Below, one piece after another: positions 7,347-13,463 of a stretch of DNA of 13,463 nt. Position numbers and translations under genes: made by a program. The DNA is from CAZJBP01 sp964544115 (GTDB taxonomy: Bacteria > Verrucomicrobiota > Kiritimatiellia > UBA8416 > JADHWI01): assembly GCA_964544115.1 (NCBI GenBank), contig CAZJBP010000106.1, positions 1 to 13,463 on the forward strand, in the 5' to 3' direction. The notes beneath the pieces were generated by a model. That model saw nothing but the letters and a program-made list of their open reading frames with translations, made no database searches and was not told the origin of the DNA. Every line of letters begins with the position of its first letter. The stretch's first letter is position 1.

Positions 7347-10300
7347 GGTCTACATGCCGAGGGTTGGGGCGTAGCGTGGTCCTGACGGCACGGTCATGGG
7401 CCCTTGCGTGGGGCCTCGCGGCAACAGCCCCATGCGTGGCGGACCCCCTGTACAACGTGGTGAACATCACGGAGAGCGCCGTCACGGACGGCAAGGCGAT
7501 CTCTTACTGGTACAACGCGTTCACAGCCGTGCCTGAATGGAATCCCGGTATATGCTACGCCGATGCGTACTACAGCGCGACCGCCGCTGCCGACTCAACG
7601 CCGCCGGTCGTAAGCACGAACAGCGTGATTGCGACGACCTCATCGACCGGCGGCTCTCTGTATCCGCCGGCGTTCTACGGGAGTTGGGGCTGGGCTGCCT
7701 TTAGGCTCGACGTAAAGCCGTCCTTCATCGCAGACCTCCGATCATTCGATGCCGCTGAATATCCCCTTGTCTGGCTTGAGTGGGAGAGAACTCGCGTCGA
7801 GAGTAATGCGGCGACCAACAGAATGTATCGGCTGCTGACGCCTGGCAGTGAGACCACGATTGATGCTGGACTGCAGCACAACACATGGCCCCCAGGGCCG
7901 GGATCGTGGGAAGAATGGTCGACCGCATCTTACGGGACCACCATCGAAGAGCCCGAGATATGGGCACTGCAACTCAACAGGGAGGCTCGTGTCGATGAGC
8001 TTCGTCCCGATCAGAACAAGTCCGTAGGCGACCCCATCAATACGATCAATGGTAATGTTGCCGTTGACGCGACGGACATAGCGATCCCGTGCCCCGGCGT
8101 GCCGCTGCTGATGCGCCGCAGCTACAACAGCATGTCGAGTCATGACAGTGCCCTCGGGGCTCGCTGGGGATGGTCGTACGACTGGCACCTGAGCGTGTCC
8201 AATACGGTGTTCTCGGGGCAGACCAACACTTGGTGCATCCTGCGCACGGGCGAAGGGGGGGAGTATTCGTTCCCCATGTTGACCAACGGCACCTATGGTG
8301 CTCCCATCGAGGTGAATTGGCGTCTGGTCTTCACGAATCAGCAATATCGGGTGAGGATGCCGGGGGGTATTCAGTACACGTTCGCGACCAATGGACTGCT
8401 GGACAGCATAGACGATGAGTGGAACAATCGTGTGAGCTTGGTCTATTCCAACGCGTCCTCAGGCAGTCGTCTGTCGCGCGTGGAGCACTGTGTTGGCCAG
8501 TATTTAGCCCTTGCGTATGACAGCAACGACCGTGTCATCGCCGTCAATACGCCAGACCCGAATCTGTGGGTGGCCTATGGCTACGACACATCCGGGGGGC
8601 TCACCAACGTGGTTCGTCACGTTGGCAACGCCAGCGAGGCGACGAGGTACGAATACGACGGCGGGACGAACCATCACATCGTCAAGCGGGTGAACTCGGC
8701 TGGTGACGCCTACAACTGGACTTACTCAACCAACGCCAGCGGGCACACCACGGGCAAGGCGATTCGGTCCTGGGTGGCATCGAACTCTCTTGAGACCGCG
8801 CTTGAGTATCCTGCGGCCGGCACGCCGAAGACCGTGGTGACGTTGGGTCGCGGCGATCGTGAGATAGAGTACGAGTACTACTATCACCCTGTGCTGAAGC
8901 GGATTCTGCAAGTCCGAGGGCCAAATCCAGACCCCACGAACGGGTTCACGGGCGTGGAGACTCGCTTCAGTCACGATGACGGCGCGAACACAACCAACCG
9001 AACCGTGGTCGACCTGGACACAGGCGATTACCTGATGGCGAGTTCCAGCTACGATGGGGCGCACAACGTCACCCGTGAGGGCATCGGCTACTGTGCAGCC
9101 GCGTCGAACTTCTGGACGTATGGGTGGGACACGAATGCCGGACTGTTGACGTCGGTTGTCGATCCGGAAGGCTCGCGGATCGAGTGCCGGTACACAAACG
9201 CGTCGCCTGCCTGCGTCAAGGTCTTCCATTCCTCAACACAATCCTTCGATACAACCTTCGGCTACTACACGAACGGGCTTCTCGCCGCCGTCACCAACGC
9301 CAACGGACATTGGGTGCGATACGGCCACGACGAGCTGGGGCGGTGCTCCGGCATAGAGCCGCAGGCTGGCCCGGCGGTGAGCCTGTCCAACAACGTCCTC
9401 GGACATCTCGTCAGCCTCACGATGCCCGGCAGCGGCGGAGAACGAATCGTGAGGTTCGACGCCGATGAGCTTGGCCGGGTTAAGGCCATTACCTGGCCAA
9501 ACGGTTTGGATGAGCGTTTTGCCTATGATGCAGTGGGCAACCTCACGAATCATGTCGCCGCAGGAAGGACCACGCGGCTCACCTATCTACCGGCCCGCAA
9601 TCTGTCTACGGTGGAACGTCTGCTGGGGCCGGGCACTGCACTGACAAACGCCGTGGCGTACGACCAGCAGTTCAACGTGCGCAATCTGACCGATGCGAAG
9701 GGCCGGCTCGTGGAGAGTTACTCGCTGGATCTTCAGGACCGCCCGGTGACGGCCACCAACCTTGAAGGCCAGACGATGAGCGTGTGCCGCGGCGTCGCGG
9801 GATTCGTCAAGTCCGTCACCCGCTTTGATGGTACGACCATCAGCAACGCGTACAACCCCTCGGGGCGGCTCTCACAAGTGCTCTACGCCGACGATACGCA
9901 GGACTTCACGTACCTGAGGAATGGCCTGTTGCAGACTGCCGCCGATGGTGCCGGTACGATCTCCAACGCCTATGACCAGGCCAACCGGCTCTCAAGCGTC
10001 CGCGTCACGGGCTCCCTGCCGCAACCGTTAACAGTCTCCTATGGGTATGCCCCGGCAGGCAACGTCACCAATGTGACGAGCGGCGTCAGCTCGGTTCGGT
10101 ATGCCTATGATGCGGCAGAGCGAGTAACCGATCTGATGAGCCAGGGGAAAGGCTTCCGGTACACCTACGACCCCTGCAACGGCTTGGTGTCCACAATGAC
10201 CTGCACCAACACAGGCGTCGTCGCGTCCTATGGCTATGACGTCATGGATCGGGTGACGAACATTGCGTGGCGGACGAGCGCAGGCGAGGTGCTGCGTAAC

Positions 10301-12025
10301 TTCGCGTATGGGCGCGACGCGATGGGGATGGTTACAAACGTTGTGCGGGAAGACGGGGCGCGGCAGGCTTACTCCTATGACGCACTCGACCAACTCGGGA
10401 CGGAGCGTCGCATCGCCAACGGCATGACGAACACGGTCGATTATGCGTATGACCCTGTTGGCAATCGCACGAACAAGAGTTTTCGGGGTACGACGGTGTC
10501 CTATGCAATGTCGGCCGGCAACAACAGGCTCTCGGGCTGGACGGCCAGCTCGACCGACGCTTTTGCTGGCGCGGCCGTCGCATCCATTCGGGGACACAGC
10601 ACCGAGAGTATCGGCTTGAATTCAGGTCTAGGCCGACTATGGGTTAGCAACACTGTTGACGTTGCGACACCGTCGGTCAATGGGGCCAACTTTGCCGTGG
10701 CCGCGATGCCACTTGCGGTTGGAACCAACGTCGTCTGCGCCGCCATTGGAGACGCCGCCGGCAACGTGGGGCATGCGGCCGTTACGGTGCGGGTGGACAT
10801 CGTCACCGACGCCACCTACCAGTACAGCGCCGCCGGGTGCCTCACGAACCTGGCCTACTCGGGAGTCGGAATCTCCGGAACGAACACGCTCTCTTGGAAC
10901 AGCCGCTACGAACTGATCGGCGTTACCACGAACGGGATGGCAGCCGAGTCCTACGGCTATGACGTAGCCGGGCGCCGGGTGTGGACATGCGACGGTACGG
11001 TGACGAATTGGCATGTCTACGACGGAGCGCACGTCATCGCTGACGTGGATGGAACCGGAGGGTTGATCCGCACGTACCTCTGGGGACCGGGAATCGACAC
11101 CCTTCTGGCCATGACGATCCATACGGGCGCGGTGGAGCAGACCTACTACGCGCTGACCGACCACTTGGGTTCGGTCCATGCCTTTGCGGACGAAGCGGGT
11201 GCCGTCGTTGAGGCCTACACCTGCGACGCTTGGGGCCGGGTTCTGAGCGTGACAGATGGTGCGGGGGCGGGGTTGTCGCGATCACTCATCGGCAACCGCT
11301 ACCTCTGGCAGGGCCGGGAGTACTCCTGGAACACCCGCCTCTACAACTTCCGCGCCCGCTGGTATGACCCCGTGACCGGTCACTGGCTCTCCAACGACCC
11401 CATCGGCATCAGCGGCGGGCTGAACCAGTATGTTTTCTGCGGGAACAACCCGGTCAACTTCCGGGACCCGTTCGGGCTATGCACAGATGACGGCTATCCC
11501 GCATTCGTGAATCCCACCTACGCCTTCCCCGGCCTTCAGAGCCTGATGCCAGAGATGTACGACTTCCTTGCCGAGCCGGGCTGGAACTTCAACCGTTGGC
11601 ACGCAGAGAATATCGGCATCCCCGTGAACAACTTCATGTCCGATTTTGTCGGGGCTGATCGTTGGCAAAGCTTCAACAACTTCATGGACTTCTTCGCGCA
11701 GGGCATGTCTCTCGCGATGATGACCCAGGGCGGCGCGATGGGTGGCGGTCGGCCGCTTCTTGGCCAAAATCCCAGCAGGCTTGGGCAGTCCCTTCGGACC
11801 GGGTCGCGTGTCAATACACGCCTATCCGCGGGGCGCGGAACAGCGAGAAGCATTTTCAGGAATCAGGTCCAAGGGCCTATCCAGCAAGCACCCCTGCAAA
11901 ACGGAGGTGTTCGGCGATGGGGGGCAAACGGAGTGCAGATCCGTATGAATCCAAACGGCACGACGCGAGTTGATCTGCCGGGGCGGGGGCCTACGGGGAT
12001 GGAGACTATCCACTTTGGGACGTGA
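7343..12025 (+). CDS. RHS-repeat polymorphic toxin with signal peptide and variable C-terminal tip
   Basis: 1560 residues. Residues 1-36 are a signal peptide (hydrophobic RSWALAWGLAATAPCVA, probable cleavage before DP). Residues about 37-228 are an unassigned N-terminal domain. GDPINTINGNV at 229 opens a DUF6531-like region with RRSYNS. About 400-1065 are YD repeats, e.g. FAYDAVGNLTNH, YAYDAAERVTDL, YAYDPVGNRTNK, which form the hollow beta cocoon of RHS proteins. Residues about 1072-1157 are an Ig/glucodextranase-like insertion (VNGANFAVAAMPLAVGTN, GDAAGNVG). YD repeats resume (YGYDVAGRRVW). The RHS-associated core spans about 1270-1379: LTDHLGSVHAF, YNFRARWYDPVTGHWLSNDP, ending DPFGL (1375-1379), the usual self-cleavage boundary. 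The last 181 residues are the variable effector tip. The gene overlaps both neighbours, forming a module-toxin-immunity unit. Export by signal peptide rather than a VgrG/PAAR partner is inferred; no PAAR domain is seen. Confidence 0.95.
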   Translation: MRSTCRGLGRSVVLTARSWALAWGLAATAPCVADPLYNVVNITESAVTDGKAISYWYNAFTAVPEWNPGICYADAYYSATAAADSTPPVVSTNSVIATTSSTGGSLYPPAFYGSWGWAAFRLDVKPSFIADLRSFDAAEYPLVWLEWERTRVESNAATNRMYRLLTPGSETTIDAGLQHNTWPPGPGSWEEWSTASYGTTIEEPEIWALQLNREARVDELRPDQNKSVGDPINTINGNVAVDATDIAIPCPGVPLLMRRSYNSMSSHDSALGARWGWSYDWHLSVSNTVFSGQTNTWCILRTGEGGEYSFPMLTNGTYGAPIEVNWRLVFTNQQYRVRMPGGIQYTFATNGLLDSIDDEWNNRVSLVYSNASSGSRLSRVEHCVGQYLALAYDSNDRVIAVNTPDPNLWVAYGYDTSGGLTNVVRHVGNASEATRYEYDGGTNHHIVKRVNSAGDAYNWTYSTNASGHTTGKAIRSWVASNSLETALEYPAAGTPKTVVTLGRGDREIEYEYYYHPVLKRILQVRGPNPDPTNGFTGVETRFSHDDGANTTNRTVVDLDTGDYLMASSSYDGAHNVTREGIGYCAAASNFWTYGWDTNAGLLTSVVDPEGSRIECRYTNASPACVKVFHSSTQSFDTTFGYYTNGLLAAVTNANGHWVRYGHDELGRCSGIEPQAGPAVSLSNNVLGHLVSLTMPGSGGERIVRFDADELGRVKAITWPNGLDERFAYDAVGNLTNHVAAGRTTRLTYLPARNLSTVERLLGPGTALTNAVAYDQQFNVRNLTDAKGRLVESYSLDLQDRPVTATNLEGQTMSVCRGVAGFVKSVTRFDGTTISNAYNPSGRLSQVLYADDTQDFTYLRNGLLQTAADGAGTISNAYDQANRLSSVRVTGSLPQPLTVSYGYAPAGNVTNVTSGVSSVRYAYDAAERVTDLMSQGKGFRYTYDPCNGLVSTMTCTNTGVVASYGYDVMDRVTNIAWRTSAGEVLRNFAYGRDAMGMVTNVVREDGARQAYSYDALDQLGTERRIANGMTNTVDYAYDPVGNRTNKSFRGTTVSYAMSAGNNRLSGWTASSTDAFAGAAVASIRGHSTESIGLNSGLGRLWVSNTVDVATPSVNGANFAVAAMPLAVGTNVVCAAIGDAAGNVGHAAVTVRVDIVTDATYQYSAAGCLTNLAYSGVGISGTNTLSWNSRYELIGVTTNGMAAESYGYDVAGRRVWTCDGTVTNWHVYDGAHVIADVDGTGGLIRTYLWGPGIDTLLAMTIHTGAVEQTYYALTDHLGSVHAFADEAGAVVEAYTCDAWGRVLSVTDGAGAGLSRSLIGNRYLWQGREYSWNTRLYNFRARWYDPVTGHWLSNDPIGISGGLNQYVFCGNNPVNFRDPFGLCTDDGYPAFVNPTYAFPGLQSLMPEMYDFLAEPGWNFNRWHAENIGIPVNNFMSDFVGADRWQSFNNFMDFFAQGMSLAMMTQGGAMGGGRPLLGQNPSRLGQSLRTGSRVNTRLSAGRGTARSIFRNQVQGPIQQAPLQNGGVRRWGANGVQIRMNPNGTTRVDLPGRGPTGMETIHFGT
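11480..12022 (+). other. Variable effector tip of the RHS toxin
   Basis: Residues 1380-1560 after DPFGL. The first part (about 1400-1450) is aromatic and helix-like (WNFNRWHAENIGIPVNNF, ADRWQSFNNFMDFFAQ) and resembles a pretoxin linker. It is followed by a basic, Gly/Gln/Arg-rich stretch. The last 40 residues form a compact motif: RRWGANGVQIRMNPNGTTR, then VDLPGRGPTGMETIHFGT. The terminal (R)VDLPGRG...HF pattern recalls small nuclease-type toxin tips of polymorphic toxins, but I cannot assign a named family. The target is unknown. Confidence 0.6.
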
Positions 12026-12027
12026 TC

Positions 12028-12582
12028 ATGAATGAAGATCCAAGCTATTCGTTGCGATCCGATCGGGAGACGCTCGGTCTTCTCCGGGACGTAGCACAGG
12101 CCGATTGGGAAGCCTGTTGCGTTCAGGGGGGCAAGCTTGAGCAGGTCTCCCCCGGGCTTTACCGTTGCTCGGGCCTCCTTATCCGAAAAGGAGATGCGAT
12201 CTGGATCGCATTCGAAGCGGTCGATATCGAAGAATGTGGGGAAGCCTTCAAGTTAACCGCCTCGGTTCTTTCAGAGGCAGCGATGAAAGCCCCAACATGG
12301 CGGCCATTGTTAGAGTCTGTTGCCACATTCCCTAACGGATGCGCACTCAATCGCTTCTTCCGTGGACCACGGACTGTCGAAGTCCTGTCAGAAGTCATCG
12401 CGCCGACGGAATTAGAAGCCCCATCATCAGCTACTGTCGATGCGGGACTCCTGGTAAGGAACTCAGATGGCCTATGCCTTGTCTTCGTGCATGACACTCG
12501 GCAGCCTCTGCAAGCAGTGCTTTCGACAGATCATTTGGTCGTCGAATCCCAACTGGCAAGGTTCAGCACTCGACCTTTATGA
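12028..12582 (+). CDS. Putative immunity protein for the RHS tip
   Basis: 184 residues from ATG 12028, with GGGA seven bases upstream. An alternative GTG at 12022 overlaps the RHS stop (GTGA) but leaves only one base after that GGGA. No signal peptide or membrane segment is visible, so the product is probably cytoplasmic, as expected for immunity against a toxin acting inside cells. The sequence matches no family I recognise. It shows a possible internal duplication: residues 49-80 (GLLIRKGDAIWIAFEAVD) resemble 140-170 (GLLVRNSDGLCLVFVHDT). Composition is acidic to neutral. Hand counts on three 60-base lines of this gene give 53-58% GC, against 70% in a line of the 6249-7346 gene. A lower-GC small gene directly after the tip is typical of exchangeable toxin-immunity cassettes. 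The immunity role rests on position only. Confidence 0.75.
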   Translation: MNEDPSYSLRSDRETLGLLRDVAQADWEACCVQGGKLEQVSPGLYRCSGLLIRKGDAIWIAFEAVDIEECGEAFKLTASVLSEAAMKAPTWRPLLESVATFPNGCALNRFFRGPRTVEVLSEVIAPTELEAPSSATVDAGLLVRNSDGLCLVFVHDTRQPLQAVLSTDHLVVESQLARFSTRPL

Positions 12583-12837
12583 ATGCTGAACCTTGTTGAG
12601 ATGCCCTCTCGCGGCTTGCCGAGGCGTCGCGATGAAGAGGTCGTCAGCGACCGGCGGCCTGGCCGAGAACAGCATTGCGCCTTTGGTTGTGATGTTGAAC
12701 AGGTACCCGACGATCTCGCCTGTTGCCAGGTTGTGGACTAGGAAGTGATGGACCAATGCGATGCGGTGTTCTATACGCCTGCGCATACTGAGCCATACCC
12801 CACGTTTCGATCCGGCCATGAAGACCGCGACGACCAC
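12577..12837 (-). pseudogene. PilZ-domain-like protein, C-terminally truncated
   Basis: 86 residues from GTG 12837; ATG 12822 and ATG 12786 are alternative starts. Residues from about 18 carry RIEHR, matching the RxxxR motif, and NITTKG, matching the (D/N)xSxxG motif with Thr for Ser. These two motifs bind cyclic di-GMP in PilZ domains. The intervening LVHHFLVHNLATGEIVGYLF fits the first strands (L-x-V ... TGE-x-x-G). After NITTKG only about 35 residues remain (AMLFSARPPVADDLF, then a different-looking tail ending KVQHS), whereas a PilZ domain needs roughly twice that to close its barrel. The gene is convergent with the immunity gene and overlaps it by six bases. It looks like a gene broken at a recombination junction. 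It could still be a short functional variant. Confidence 0.55.
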
Positions 12838-12905
12838 CCCACAGCCGCCTCATATCAGGCCGAGGTTCGGACCGCAAACCAATCTCACTGGTCCAGGATC
12901 GCTCC

Positions 12906-12946
12906 TTCGATCCGCCGCGGCAGGAGATCCTCTCCCTGCCGTCGAA
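12906..12946. repeat. Long imperfect hairpin upstream of the small proline-rich ORF
   Basis: CGGCAGG (12918-12924) pairs perfectly with CCTGCCG (12935-12941). The outer arms TTCGA (12906-12910) and TCGAA (12942-12946) also pair, leaving a one-sided bulge of seven bases. It ends about 20 bases before the ribosome binding site of the 12980 ORF. It could be a leader structure or an operator; there is no T-run, so a terminator is unlikely. Confidence 0.4.
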
Positions 12947-12965
12947 CCATCACTCGTAACCCAAC

Positions 12966-12973
12966 AAGGAGGA
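12966..12973 (+). promoter_or_regulatory. Near-consensus ribosome binding site for the 49-residue ORF
   Basis: AAGGAGGA, six bases before ATG 12980. It is the best Shine-Dalgarno match I noticed in the window and the main evidence that the short ORF is translated. Confidence 0.7.
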
Positions 12974-12979
12974 CCCGCC

Positions 12980-13129
12980 ATGCCCTGGACCCAAGTGCCG
13001 AAGCAAGAAAGCCCGCCCCGCCCGCCGCGTGTCGCCGTCCCGACCGTCCGGGTCGAGCGGCCGAAATCGCCGCCCAAGCCAAGGAAGCCGCCGGAGATCG
13101 AGGGGTGGTCGTGGCGGTGGCAACGGTAG
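12980..13129 (+). CDS. Small proline/arginine-rich protein, function unknown
   Basis: 49 residues: MPWTQVPKQESPPRPPRVAV, then a Pro/Lys/Arg-rich middle, ending EIEGWSWRWQR. It is basic and proline-rich, with Trp at both ends (W3, and the WSWRW cluster), and has no hydrophobic segment. I recognise no family. Support is the AAGGAGGA six bases upstream and the ATG-to-TAG frame. It lies between the PilZ-like fragment and the second RHS frame, 76 bases before the latter, and may be co-transcribed with it. Low complexity and GC bias mean the frame could be fortuitous. Confidence 0.5.
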   Translation: MPWTQVPKQESPPRPPRVAVPTVRVERPKSPPKPRKPPEIEGWSWRWQR

Positions 13130-13205
13130 ACTGGCGCCGTAAGGGCTGTCGCAAGGGCTGGACGCCAGCGGAAGCGGCCGCTACGATGGCCCCGGAGCCT
13201 GAAGC

Positions 13206-13463
13206 ATGACCGTGACAGAAGAGTACGACTACGACGCACGAGCCGAGGCGCCGGCCACGGGGCTTGTCCCCGGCATGGGCGTAGCCGTAGGCAGAGACGC
13301 CAGCGGCTACGGTTACGACGCGGACGGCAACATGCTGACGTACGGGGGCTGGACGCTGGGGTGGAACGGGGAGAACCGGCTGGTCCTTGCCTCCAACGGC
13401 GCCACCAGGGTCACCTTCGCCTACGACTCCATGGGGCGGCGGTTCCTGAAGGCAGTCGGCGCG
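13206..13463 (+). CDS. Start of a second, shorter RHS-repeat protein or orphan RHS cassette (C-terminus beyond window)
   Basis: 86 residues are visible, running off the right edge. An in-frame TGA lies at 13200-13202, so the frame cannot extend upstream. GGAG (13194-13197) is eight bases before ATG 13206. YD-type repeats are clear: YDYDARAEAPA, GYGYDADGNMLTYGGWTL, WNGENRLVLASNGATR and FAYDSMGRRF. The segment matches the layout of residues about 1003-1210 of the complete RHS protein (YSYDALDQLG, YAYDPVGNRTN, YGYDVAGRRVW) but lacks the Ig-like insertion and everything before it, including any signal peptide. It therefore looks like a 5'-truncated RHS copy able to be translated on its own, in the position of an orphan rhs core/tip downstream of a complete toxin-immunity pair. 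Whether a tip follows is outside the window. Confidence 0.8.
   Translation, partial: MTVTEEYDYDARAEAPATGLVPGMGVAVGRDASGYGYDADGNMLTYGGWTLGWNGENRLVLASNGATRVTFAYDSMGRRFLKAVGA

Noticed and set aside
12745..13209. 154-codon plus-strand frame ending in ATGA at the second RHS start
   Set aside because: It is antisense to the PilZ-like fragment for its first third and then overlaps the better supported 12980 ORF. It is Arg/Pro-rich with no ribosome binding site at its start. Its overlap with ATG 13206 looks fortuitous.
1..13463. CRISPR array, tRNA, rRNA or insertion sequence
   Set aside because: I saw no regularly spaced short direct repeats, no tRNA-like T-loop/CCA pattern, no rRNA motifs, and no transposase in the window. 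The repeats present are protein-coding.

Overview
The window is GC-rich and gene-dense, and holds large exported, repeat-built proteins. It has thrombospondin type-3 style Asp/Gly calcium repeats, a Pmp-like right-handed beta-helix, YD/RHS repeats and many Thr-Asn dipeptides. This combination suggests a bacterium of the PVC superphylum, most likely Kiritimatiellota or Verrucomicrobiota. That is an inference from protein style; no marker gene is present.

Layout. (1) Positions 5553 down to 1, minus strand: one open frame of at least 1851 codons with no stop. It encodes a membrane-anchored or exported surface protein: N-terminal hydrophobic segment, family-specific N-terminal module, two repeated beta modules, Ca-type repeats, 13 beta-helix repeats, further beta domains, and the start of an alpha/beta-hydrolase domain cut by the window edge. 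(2) Positions 5554-6248: divergent intergenic region with inverted repeats and a tandem CACGTG pair, and no convincing gene. (3) Positions 6249-12582, plus strand: a tightly coupled three-gene unit. It contains an exported calcium-repeat protein (6249-7346), a 1560-residue RHS toxin (7343-12025) and a small putative immunity protein (12028-12582). (4) Positions 12577-12837, minus strand: a short convergent gene with both PilZ c-di-GMP-binding motifs but lacking the second half of the domain. (5) Positions 12980-13129: a 49-residue proline-rich small ORF with an excellent ribosome binding site. (6) Positions 13206-13463: the start of a second, much shorter RHS frame running off the right edge, which looks like an orphan RHS core/tip cassette.

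How the parts may work together. The coupled unit reads as a polymorphic toxin locus. The RHS protein has a signal peptide, a DUF6531-like entry, YD repeats, an Ig-like insertion, a conserved RHS core ending in DPFGL, and a 181-residue variable tip. The overlapping small gene is in the position of the immunity gene. The first gene of the unit is a paralogue of the N-terminal third of the giant divergent surface protein. So the same envelope module appears once as the base of a giant surface protein and once as a stand-alone partner of an RHS toxin. That relationship is the most unusual feature of the window. The orphan RHS fragment downstream fits the known habit of RHS/CDI loci to store displaced tips.
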